Positions 6,908 to 14,622 of a stretch of DNA of 64,000 nucleotides are shown here, in pieces (positions within the stretch are counted from its first letter, which is position 1; every line of letters starts with the position of its first letter). Position numbers and translations under genes: made by a program. The stretch covers positions 248,001 to 312,000 of the forward strand of contig NZ_BHVX01000001.1 of assembly GCF_003851545.1 (NCBI RefSeq), in the 5' to 3' direction. The notes under the pieces are model-generated. The model made no database searches, was not told the origin of the DNA, and worked only from the letters and a program-made list of their open reading frames with translations. Source of the DNA: Ralstonia sp. SET104 (GTDB lineage Bacteria > Pseudomonadota > Gammaproteobacteria > Burkholderiales > Burkholderiaceae).

Positions 6908-9900
6908 ATGTATTTTAACTCAGCATTCACAGGCGGGATGCCATCATCATCTCGTCCCCGCTTTCAACCCGAACCCATAGCTTTCCCCTCAGGCACAGAC
7001 GCTGGCGATAACAAGATCACTGTCCTGACATCCTTGGATCACCCGGTAAACAAGCGCTTCTTCCTTGACGAACACGAGCTGGTCCAAAAGCAAAACTTCC
7101 AGAACGCGTTTCACTACGCGGTCACCACCGTCCCCGTTGGCGGTATTCGCGACTTGGCAACGTTGATCGAGTTTTGCAGTGCCGACAACCGCCATATTCT
7201 GATCCGGGGTCTCCCGGTTGGCACTTGCCGTCACCGAATCCAAAGGACCAAAGAAAACTTCGTCGAACCCGCAGAAGGCACGGCTTGGGCCATGCTCGAT
7301 TTCGACGACGTTGAGGTGCCAGAGCATCTCGATCCCGTTTCGGTCGAAGCGATCGAGTGGGTGATCGCCAAGCTTCCGGCCGAGTTTCGGGACGTAACGT
7401 ACTTCTATCAGTACAGCGCCAGCGCCGGGGTACTCAGTGCGGCCGGTGTGCCCTTGAAGTCAGGCTTGAACGCCCACCTGTTCTTTTGGCTGGACCGGCG
7501 CGTGTCAGGCAAGCTGCTATCGGCTTATCTGTCTCTGCATGGCATGAAGACCGGTTTCTACAAACTTGGCGAAAACAGGGGCGGGAACGTGGATCTGAGC
7601 CCGGGTGTTGATCCTGCCCCCCTGCGCAGCGAAGTCCAGCCCCATTTCATCGCCGCGCCGACGATCGATGCCGGTGTCCGCTGCCGGATCACAACTGACC
7701 AGCGGCAGGGGTTGATCGAGAAGAGCAAGGCCGCAGTCACACTCCCGACCATTGCTGCAGCCGTGGTCCAGGAGGCAAAAGCACTCAAGGATCAGCTAGT
7801 CGGTGAGTACAAGCGCAGCCATGGCTATGAAACCCATGTCTCGGTGACGAATGTTCAGGGCAAGGTCGCAGTCACCAGGTACAGCATCGCACCGCGTCGA
7901 GCGGATCAACCGGCGCGGAGCGGACGTCCCTTTGCCAACGCCAAGCTAAGCCCAGATGCGAAATACCTGACGTTGTACTTCACCGACGAAGGATCGCCAG
8001 GCTCGTGGTACGTCTGCAAGGACCGGCCTCAACTGGGTGTTCGACATGGCGATGGCTCCGCCATGCCCCTCAAGGAACTGTCCCAAGGAGCTCACGACTA
8101 CGTTCGGGATGAGCTTGGCTGGTTCACCGAGGTGCCACATCACCATCTGTCGCTTGTCGACGGTTACCTGCCACCACTGGCCGGATTTGCCGCTGCGAAG
8201 GTTTCCCTGATTCTCTCGCCAACATGCTCGGGAAAGACCACGGCAACGATCGGCTGGATTCAGGATCAAATCGAACAGCGCCGGGTCGTTCTCTATGCTG
8301 GGCCGACGATTGCCTTGGTGGATCAGATGAGGGATGACCTGACGGTAGCCGGTCTCAATCCTGTGTATTACAAGGACGCTTGGGGGCCGACCGTTCCCAG
8401 GAGCGGCGTGATTGTGACCACCTACGATTCAGTGTCACGGCTCTTGAAGAGCATCTACGACATGGGGCTGCCTCATGTCCTGATCCTCGACGAGATCCAT
8501 CAAGGACTAGACCGATGCATGGAAAGCAGCCAGCGCCTGGCAGGTCTGGAATCCGCACTCGGCAAGGCTCGCCAGACATTGCTGCTGACGGGCACGTTGA
8601 CGGACGTTCAACGGCACGCCATCGTGGAGGTCTGCAAGCAGGCGCTCGGAAGCCTAACGGAGACGGACTACTGCTGCTACGAGTTCGCATCGTCCAAGGC
8701 CAATCCGCTGCGACTGATGCCAAGCGACCGCTTTGACTTGGACCTTGCAACGCTGCTTGAAGATTTCCAGGGCAAGCTCAGCAGAAACGAGCCGCTCCCA
8801 CGCTTTGTGTTGCTGATTGATACCTCGAAGATGGAGCTGTACCGCCTCCTGATGGAGCGATATGGTCTGACGGAGCACGCCCTAATCGTTTCCCGTCCAG
8901 AAAGCGCGGAAGCTGAAATCGAAGTCGCAAGGACGAGCACACTGCCGATTCTTGTCGCCAGCCCGTTGTTTGGTTTGGGTCTCAACTTCGAACGGGAACC
9001 GGAAATCTTCTGGGCTCGCTTTGACCACGTAGGTGCGGATACCAACCAGATCATCCAGACAGTCAACCGTGCCAATCGAGGGCAGGTGCAATGCCAGGTG
9101 CGTATCTACGGCAACGTTCAGCCGGACGTGAGCTTTGCTCTGCCAAATCAAGCGGTGTTGCGGCAGGAGATTGCCGAGCGCTTGCAGGGCGAAACCTCCA
9201 TTGCGGGTCTGCTTGAAGCGCATTTGCATCTGGATCGGGTGCTCTACCAGGAGTTGCGTAAGGCTGAGCAGAACAGCCTAGTGGCACTCAGCTTGCTGGT
9301 TCGTGACAACGCCATCCAGAACTTCAACGTGGAGGTATGTGAGAGGTTGTCCGGTACCGATCAGCGCAGGGCCGATCCCGTCAAGACTGCACGCAAGGAT
9401 GCTCGGTTGTCTTATCGCCAGGCAGTCGTCGATGCGGCTGGTCAGGTGCCCAGATGTGGTTCGCTAGGAGCGATCATCAAGCTGCAGGCGATACGGAACG
9501 AACGCAAGAGTCGCTGGAAGGACGGTGAGCCTCGGCTTGAGCGGACACTGCAGAACGAGGAGGCCGGCATTGTGATGGCTGGCTTCGGCATCCAAGACCC
9601 AGTGGCGGCTCAGAAGGTGGATGTGCGCAAGGTTTTGCGGCTGTTTGGCGAAGAGTCGCCGTGGAGCTCGAACCAATACGCTCGTGACCGCCATCCGGAC
9701 TGGGCCAAGGTTGAAGCCGAGAAGACTGACAAGTGCGTGGTGTTACTGGCGAAGCTGCAGGACCTCAAGGCCGGGCGGATCGATGCTGAAGACCTGTCTG
9801 CGGCACTGACGCGAAACGTTCCGTTTGGAGAGGCATTCAAGGCGTTGGCGAGTAGCGACGAGGACTTCCAAGCTATCGGGAGAAAGATCGAACGACTGAA

Positions 9901-10351
9901 GACGGCTCGAGAAAAAATCCGGAACAAGGGCGGAAATGCCGAGCGAGCCAAGGTGCAGCAAGAAGGCTTGGAACTGCTGCGAGAGCTGCTGGAACCGCTG
10001 GGTGTCAGCTACGGAAAAAAGACGGTCAAGGGCCGCCAGGTGACTGATAACACCAAGCCGATCGTCCCGGCCGGTTTGGACTTGTCAGAGATGATTCTGA
10101 TGCTTGAACGTCAGGCAGTCCGACTTCGAGCCCTACCGCAAGGGCAGAAGGAACCGGTGGTTGCGGCTTGGGATGAGCCCGTCCTTGGTGAGCCACCGAT
10201 GCCCCGCCAAGTCTGCGAGAACTGCGTGTACTTTCATCAGAACGCCTGCTGCTTGGGGAACCCGACGGACTGGCAGAGCTCGCCCGTTGATGCTGTCGGC
10301 AGGAAGTGTGGTGCCTTCAAGCGCATCAAGATCGAACTGATGCTGCACTGA
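6908..10351 (+). CDS. Primase-helicase fusion (candidate island replication protein)
   Basis: A protein of 1147 residues with two enzymatic modules. The N-terminal ~330 residues look like an archaeo-eukaryotic-type primase: an L-D-F-D-D motif near residue 129, a histidine strand (L-N-A-H-L-F-F-W-L-D) near residue 190 and a further Asp (N-V-D-L-S-P-G-V-D) near 226. The middle is a superfamily 2 helicase: Walker A S-P-T-C-S-G-K-T-T near 437, Walker B D-E-I-H near 529, motif III L-T-G-T and a Q-T-V-N-R-A-N-R-G motif VI near 717. The C terminus has four closely spaced cysteines (C-E-N-C, then C-C, then K-C-G), probably a zinc site. It would prime and unwind the excised element. ATG 6908 is used; ATG 6938 is an alternative. 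Confidence 0.8.
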   Translation: MYFNSAFTGGMPSSSRPRFQPEPIAFPSGTDAGDNKITVLTSLDHPVNKRFFLDEHELVQKQNFQNAFHYAVTTVPVGGIRDLATLIEFCSADNRHILIRGLPVGTCRHRIQRTKENFVEPAEGTAWAMLDFDDVEVPEHLDPVSVEAIEWVIAKLPAEFRDVTYFYQYSASAGVLSAAGVPLKSGLNAHLFFWLDRRVSGKLLSAYLSLHGMKTGFYKLGENRGGNVDLSPGVDPAPLRSEVQPHFIAAPTIDAGVRCRITTDQRQGLIEKSKAAVTLPTIAAAVVQEAKALKDQLVGEYKRSHGYETHVSVTNVQGKVAVTRYSIAPRRADQPARSGRPFANAKLSPDAKYLTLYFTDEGSPGSWYVCKDRPQLGVRHGDGSAMPLKELSQGAHDYVRDELGWFTEVPHHHLSLVDGYLPPLAGFAAAKVSLILSPTCSGKTTATIGWIQDQIEQRRVVLYAGPTIALVDQMRDDLTVAGLNPVYYKDAWGPTVPRSGVIVTTYDSVSRLLKSIYDMGLPHVLILDEIHQGLDRCMESSQRLAGLESALGKARQTLLLTGTLTDVQRHAIVEVCKQALGSLTETDYCCYEFASSKANPLRLMPSDRFDLDLATLLEDFQGKLSRNEPLPRFVLLIDTSKMELYRLLMERYGLTEHALIVSRPESAEAEIEVARTSTLPILVASPLFGLGLNFEREPEIFWARFDHVGADTNQIIQTVNRANRGQVQCQVRIYGNVQPDVSFALPNQAVLRQEIAERLQGETSIAGLLEAHLHLDRVLYQELRKAEQNSLVALSLLVRDNAIQNFNVEVCERLSGTDQRRADPVKTARKDARLSYRQAVVDAAGQVPRCGSLGAIIKLQAIRNERKSRWKDGEPRLERTLQNEEAGIVMAGFGIQDPVAAQKVDVRKVLRLFGEESPWSSNQYARDRHPDWAKVEAEKTDKCVVLLAKLQDLKAGRIDAEDLSAALTRNVPFGEAFKALASSDEDFQAIGRKIERLKTAREKIRNKGGNAERAKVQQEGLELLRELLEPLGVSYGKKTVKGRQVTDNTKPIVPAGLDLSEMILMLERQAVRLRALPQGQKEPVVAAWDEPVLGEPPMPRQVCENCVYFHQNACCLGNPTDWQSSPVDAVGRKCGAFKRIKIELMLH

Positions 10352-10381
10352 CCTACGTCTCCGCCCACGAGTTTTGAAATT

Positions 10382-10458
10382 TCGTGGGCGACTGAGCGCA
10401 GGAAAGCCTTGTCGTTTCTCGCTGGTTGGTTGCGAGCATTTCCTAATACATATATAGA
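10382..10458 (+). repeat. Direct repeat copy 1 (hairpin plus promoter-like module)
   Basis: Positions 10382-10448 match 21854-21920 at 64 of 67 positions without gaps, in the same orientation. A hairpin (CGCCCACGAG at 10361-10370 pairing with TTCGTGGGCG at 10381-10390) opens the element in both copies. The downstream end contains TTGGTT, 17 bp, then CATATA, a plausible promoter pointing at the phosphatase gene. The two copies bracket the phosphatase to hsdM segment. Confidence 0.8.
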
Positions 10459-10565
10459 AAACATCAGCAGAGAGCAGGCCATCGGCCCGCCGAACCGCCC
10501 AACTCCTCCCGGGCGCGGGGCCGAAGTACGATTAGCTCCTCACCTGGACGGAACCCCGGCCAGCA

Positions 10566-10655
10566 ATGATCGAAGACATCAAGAAAATGCCGTGGGCAAG
10601 GAACGAGGAACAGGTCATGCTCATGGACACGGAGGGGAGTCGCCATGGACTATGA
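10566..10655 (+). CDS. Possible 29-residue leader peptide overlapping the phosphatase start
   Basis: A small frame starting at ATG 10566 encodes a charged peptide (M-I-E-D-I-K-K-M-P-W-A-R-N-E-E-Q) and ends at 10655, 11 bp inside the next gene, whose ATG is at 10645. The overlap would allow translational coupling. The ribosome site is weak and no family is known, so it may be a chance ORF. Confidence 0.3.
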   Translation: MIEDIKKMPWARNEEQVMLMDTEGSRHGL

Positions 10656-11604
10656 CGTGATTGGAGACGTGCACGGACAAGCACCAAAGCTCCGGGCATT
10701 GTTGAGTCGGCTGGGATATGTCCAGCGCGATGGAGCAATGCGGCACCCCACGCGCAAGGCCATCGTCGTCGGTGACTTCATTGATCGTGGCCCGCACCAG
10801 CTTGAGACGCTCGACATCGTCCGCCCGATGGTCGATGCGGGGAGTGCCCTGGCCACAATGGGGAACCACGAGTTCAACGCGATTGCCTGGTATCTGTGTG
10901 ACCCCGACCAGGACGATGAATATCTACGCCCCCGCAAGGGCGAGAAAGGTGAGAAGAATCGTCACCAGCATGTGGCCTTCCTGGCAGAGGTCGAACACAA
11001 GCCGGCCATTCACTCCGAAATTGTCAATTGGTTCCTGGGCCTTCCCTTGTGGCTGGATCTGCCGGAGCTCCGAGTCATCCACGCCTGTTGGCATCCCGGC
11101 TACCTGGCCGAGCTTGAGCCTCGCTTAAAGCCTGGCCGTAGATTGGATGATGCCCTGATGGTCAAGGCTAATCGAAAGAGTGAAGTGGAATATCGGATGA
11201 TCGAATCTCTGCTCAAGGGTGTCGAAGTTCAGCTTCCTCCTGGCCACTCCTTCAAGGACAAGTCAGGACACACACGACACGAAGCTCGTACTCGCTGGTG
11301 GGATACCACTGCAACGACCTATCGCCAAGCAGCGCTGGTGCCGTCCGAGGACAGAGCGCAACTGCCCGACATAGAGATTCCAGAACACTTGAGGATCGGC
11401 TATACCGGCGACAAGCCCGTGTTCGTCGGCCATTATTGGATGACCGGTCAGCCGGAAGTCCTGGCCCCGCAAGTAGCATGCGTTGACTACAGTGCTGGGA
11501 AAGGCGGCCCACTTGTAGCGTACCGATGGAGCGGTGAGCCAGTGCTGTCGTCCAGCAGTTTCGTGCTATCCAGCGAAGGAGATGGCCATGCCTATGGCGT
11601 TTGA
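10645..11604 (+). CDS. PPP-like metallophosphoesterase
   Basis: A 319-residue cytoplasmic calcineurin-fold phosphoesterase. The metal-binding signatures are clear: D-V-I-G-D-V-H-G at residues 4-11, G-D-F-I-D-R-G-P near 48 and G-N-H-E near 75. A C-terminal V-F-V-G-H-Y-W segment supplies another metal-site histidine. The arrangement matches bacterial serine/threonine phosphatase or diadenosine-tetraphosphatase-like members of the PPP family; the substrate is not readable. The ATG has a strong GAGGGGAG site. It is the first full gene after the 67-bp direct repeat and is followed by the hsdS relic. Phosphoesterases of this type occur as cargo of many islands; a defence role is only a guess. Confidence 0.85.
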   Translation: MDYDVIGDVHGQAPKLRALLSRLGYVQRDGAMRHPTRKAIVVGDFIDRGPHQLETLDIVRPMVDAGSALATMGNHEFNAIAWYLCDPDQDDEYLRPRKGEKGEKNRHQHVAFLAEVEHKPAIHSEIVNWFLGLPLWLDLPELRVIHACWHPGYLAELEPRLKPGRRLDDALMVKANRKSEVEYRMIESLLKGVEVQLPPGHSFKDKSGHTRHEARTRWWDTTATTYRQAALVPSEDRAQLPDIEIPEHLRIGYTGDKPVFVGHYWMTGQPEVLAPQVACVDYSAGKGGPLVAYRWSGEPVLSSSSFVLSSEGDGHAYGV

Positions 11605-11618
11605 CCGGGAGCCGACGA

Positions 11619-11750
11619 ATGCAAAGCTCACTGACGCAGCGCAATGCTTTTGCTCAGACGTTCACCGCTCTAATCTACGCCGCAGTGACAGGCAAAATCG
11701 ACGTTCGGGGCATGGTTGAGCAAAAAGCCTATGAGGAGACGGTAGCATGA
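11619..11750 (+). pseudogene. 3' relic of a type I restriction specificity gene (hsdS)
   Basis: A short frame whose C-terminal part reads [15 protein letters not shown] and then a short charged tail. The intact HsdS of this island ends with [15 protein letters not shown] plus a tail, so 11 consecutive residues are identical. That motif is the normal end of one HsdS subfamily. The first ~15 codons do not match HsdS, so only the last ~30 codons survive. It is on the opposite strand to the current hsd operon and about 7 kb from it. Confidence 0.7.
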
Positions 11751-11785
11751 AGCAATATTTTGCGGCATAACCTGTGGTGCGTGAG

Positions 11786-12835
11786 ATGACGACAAAACGA
11801 CAACTGATGAACATCTGTGGCGACGACTCGTTGGTGAGGAGCGAAACCATCAGTGAATTGATCGGCACGGATTCGTTCGATGACGAGGCGCTTCGTGCTC
11901 TGCTAGACGCACAAGAATCGGGGAAATACACGCCTAACGAAACACTCGTGCTGGTTGTGGCCAAGACGTGCTCATCTGAACTGTACTTGCACGTGAAAGA
12001 CCAACTAAAAGAAGATGTCTGGTCTCTTATTGGATTGTTGACGGCCGACTACCCGGACCCGGATGTTGAGCGAATTATTCTAGAAAAGCTCTTCAATGAA
12101 GCTAGCGAGATAGGAAACCACCGTCGCGTCGCAATGGTGGAGGCGCTTGCTGAGCACGGATCCGTAGAATCGCTCGCAACTCTCCGTGAAATTCTTCATG
12201 AGCAAGTGCCTCTAGCCCAAACTAAAAAATTTATCTCTGCAGCAATAAATGGGGCTCGTACAGAAGAAAACATCTCTACGCTGCTGATGCACGTGGAGGC
12301 AGCCGCACAGCGAGATTTCGCCGAAAAGCTGGTGCATGCTATTGGTCTCATCAGCGAGAGAGGAAAGAGTGCTATGCCGGTGCAGAGCGCCAGGCCGGTA
12401 CAGGAACAGATCGGGCCAGGTGATCTGGTTTCGATCGATGAGGATGTCGTTAAGCGAATAACGGAATTTAAGAGCCGTGCTCATTACTACCGAGATAAGG
12501 ACTCAAGGGCTTCTCTTCAGTATGCTCGCCAAGCCGTTGAGTGCGCCTGGAAAGCGATGTGTAGGAGTCGAGGGCAATCTCCGGAAAAGACATCGCTAGA
12601 ACGTGCAACCGGAGGGCAACTTCTAGCGGTTCTGCAAACATGTGGTGCACTTCCAAGAGATTTGGAATTGGCCACCAAAACGATCAATACGTTCTGCAAC
12701 TTCACGATGCATGACCAAGGCGAACATGAAAATGACCTGACGCCAAGACTTACGAAGTCGGTCCTTTTGTTGGTCGATGAATTTGTCGAGTGGTTCATGC
12801 AGACTCAACTCGGCGCAGCAGAGAAAAGCGAATAG
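11786..12835 (+). CDS. Helical-repeat protein with a C-terminal HEPN-like/DUF4145-like segment
   Basis: 349 residues from ATG 11786; GTG 11774 is an alternative and neither has a strong ribosome site. Residues about 20-200 look like HEAT-type helical repeats (for example R-R-V-A-M-V-E-A-L-A-E-H-G-S-V-E-S-L-A-T-L). The C-terminal ~110 residues are a helical unit with A-R-Q-A-V-E-C-A-W-K-A-M and later a T-I-N-T-F-C-N-F-T-M-H-D segment, reminiscent of HEPN or DUF4145 domains found in defence and abortive-infection proteins. The usual R-x(4-6)-H RNase signature is not evident. The gene lies between the hsdS relic and the exonuclease gene, within the repeat-flanked cassette. The domain reading is by eye and uncertain. 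Confidence 0.6.
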   Translation: MTTKRQLMNICGDDSLVRSETISELIGTDSFDDEALRALLDAQESGKYTPNETLVLVVAKTCSSELYLHVKDQLKEDVWSLIGLLTADYPDPDVERIILEKLFNEASEIGNHRRVAMVEALAEHGSVESLATLREILHEQVPLAQTKKFISAAINGARTEENISTLLMHVEAAAQRDFAEKLVHAIGLISERGKSAMPVQSARPVQEQIGPGDLVSIDEDVVKRITEFKSRAHYYRDKDSRASLQYARQAVECAWKAMCRSRGQSPEKTSLERATGGQLLAVLQTCGALPRDLELATKTINTFCNFTMHDQGEHENDLTPRLTKSVLLLVDEFVEWFMQTQLGAAEKSE

Positions 12836-12937
12836 CTCCTCGGCTAACGAACCAGGTGGTGAAGGCCATGGCACAAAAAACACCAAGAAATCCACTTCGA
12901 GTCGGACAAGCACGTTTACGCCGACTGGGACTGGCGT

Positions 12938-13549
12938 CTAGCCTCTGCCCAGCGACCGCAGGAACCTCGGAACCTGAGCTTTGCTGGTGACTTGCACACG
13001 GGCCATGAGGTCGTAGTCGACCCGACTCACTCCGTAGGTCTGAGCGATATCTTGTTGCAGCCGGCACCACAGATGACTGGTTACCTCGGCATCGGCCATT
13101 GCCCGGTGAGCACGCCCGGCCTTCGGCAGTTGCAGCATGTCTGCCAGCGTCGATAGCCTGTGATTCTGGGCATGTGGGTAGATGCGCCTCGACGCGAGCA
13201 GCGTACATGCGAAGGACTGGTCTGCTGAGATGCCCACAAGATCAAGCTCAGCCCGCCAAAACTGTCTGTCGAAAGCTGCGTTGTGGGCCACCACCGGATG
13301 TTTGCCGACAAACTGGGACGCTTCTCGCATCACCGTCGATGCTGCGGGCGCAGATGCAATCATCTCGTTCGTGATGCCCGTCAAGCTGACGACATTCGAG
13401 GGGATACGCCGGCCCGCATTCATCAAGCTTTGGTAGCGATCGACGATCTGCCCATCGCGCAGCAGGATGACGGCGATTTCTGTAGCTCGATCACCTTGGC
13501 TGGGTGACAGCCCTGTGGTTTCAAAGTCCAGAACTGCGACCGTCTGCAT
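12938..13549 (-). CDS. DnaQ-like 3'-5' exonuclease
   Basis: A 203-residue DEDDh-type exonuclease. Exo I is L-D-F-E-T-T-G (residues 6-12), Exo II is H-N-A-A-F-D near 88, and Exo III is H-R-A-M-A-D-A near 148, giving all four acidic residues and the histidine of the DEDDh class. It resembles the epsilon proofreading subunit of DNA polymerase III but is a stand-alone island copy. ATG 13549 is chosen because the open frame upstream uses only a TTG. It sits convergent to the helical-repeat gene and downstream of a lipoprotein gene on the same strand. It may process DNA ends during island replication or serve defence; the sequence does not distinguish these. Confidence 0.85.
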   Translation of the reverse strand: MQTVAVLDFETTGLSPSQGDRATEIAVILLRDGQIVDRYQSLMNAGRRIPSNVVSLTGITNEMIASAPAASTVMREASQFVGKHPVVAHNAAFDRQFWRAELDLVGISADQSFACTLLASRRIYPHAQNHRLSTLADMLQLPKAGRAHRAMADAEVTSHLWCRLQQDIAQTYGVSRVDYDLMARVQVTSKAQVPRFLRSLGRG

Positions 13550-13609
13550 ACTGCTTTCCCCGTCCTGTCTCAGGAACAAAATGCCGCCCCACTAATGACA
13601 ATGAATCAT

Positions 13610-14458
13610 TCAGCTTGTTACGCGACTCCCTCTTGTGCCGCTATCCTTACTGTCAGGCACGGCAGGCTGAGGTAGTGCCTTCACATCCACTCGGGTGCCG
13701 TCTGAGAAAACCACGCTCTCCATAAACCAAGAGGGGAAAAGAGTTTTGGATTGCATCAATGCTTGATCTGCTACATTGGTTTTATCGAAATCCTTGTATA
13801 CATCAAATAAAATAGTTTTCCCAGGGAGGATTTCTGGCTCAATCCGCATCGGAAACGATCCGATTTCGCCACCAAAGGCATCTCTTATTGAGACCCAGCC
13901 GGCCGCACCAATGATAGATTTTTTAGATAAATTGGATAGACGAAGTCTGAATACCCATCGACGGGAAATTTCATAGCCATACCTGTCAAAAATAGGAGCC
14001 AAGTCATAGGCAATGGCCTCCACTCGGAAATACTTTTTAATCTCCACGTCGACCGCCGCTCGTTGGTTTCGAAGGGCGATTAGCGCTTGTTTCTCTTGCT
14101 CCAACTTCTCTTGCGCCTCTGCTGCTGCTCGCCTTTGCTCTTCTTTGATTTTTATTTCTTTTTCACGCTCAGCGGCCTGCCTAGCCTCAAAATCGATTTG
14201 ATTTCTAATGGCACTCCTAACATTTGAGAAAATTGGCTCTCCGATAGTGCCCTCGCCGGTTACTTGACGTTTTGCCCATTTGGAGAAGAGGTCACCGTCA
14301 GATGATGGGAGTTTGCCAACAATCTCTTGTGTTTGAGTAGGAGTAAGTTTGCCGTCTGCAGGGAGCTTGGTTTCATACGGATCGCCGCACGCCGTCACCA
14401 AAAAAGCCGCCATGGAGATTAACGATATGAGTACTCGCTTCAATATTAAATTTGACAC
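13610..14458 (-). CDS. Coiled-coil lipoprotein of unknown function
   Basis: 282 residues from a GTG start with a strong GGAGGA site. An N-terminal membrane segment ends in the lipobox V-T-A-C near residue 24, followed by G-D-P. Residues about 90-140 are a highly charged coiled coil (E-R-E-K-E-I-K-I-K-E-E-Q-R-R-A-A-A). The C-terminal half is a beta-rich region with F-R-L-R-L-S-N-L-S-K-K and G-W-V-S-I-R-D. This suggests a periplasm-facing, lipid-anchored protein with a folded domain carried on a coiled coil. It is more AT-rich than the backbone. It lies directly downstream of the hsd operon on the same strand, about 165 bp from hsdR, so it may be a separate unit. Confidence 0.7.
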   Translation of the reverse strand: MSNLILKRVLISLISMAAFLVTACGDPYETKLPADGKLTPTQTQEIVGKLPSSDGDLFSKWAKRQVTGEGTIGEPIFSNVRSAIRNQIDFEARQAAEREKEIKIKEEQRRAAAEAQEKLEQEKQALIALRNQRAAVDVEIKKYFRVEAIAYDLAPIFDRYGYEISRRWVFRLRLSNLSKKSIIGAAGWVSIRDAFGGEIGSFPMRIEPEILPGKTILFDVYKDFDKTNVADQALMQSKTLFPSWFMESVVFSDGTRVDVKALPQPAVPDSKDSGTRGSRVTS

Positions 14459-14622
14459 AACAATCCTCCGTCGCCCATATGCGATAGATCAATTACTGAT
14501 TTTTATTTTCTGATCGAAGAACTGCATCTGTTAAGTCGGCATTCGTTAGCTTGAGTTGGGGGCAATGGAAACAACCCTTAGCGACGCTGGCCTGCGAATT
14601 CAAGTTCAATAACGCCGTCTCA

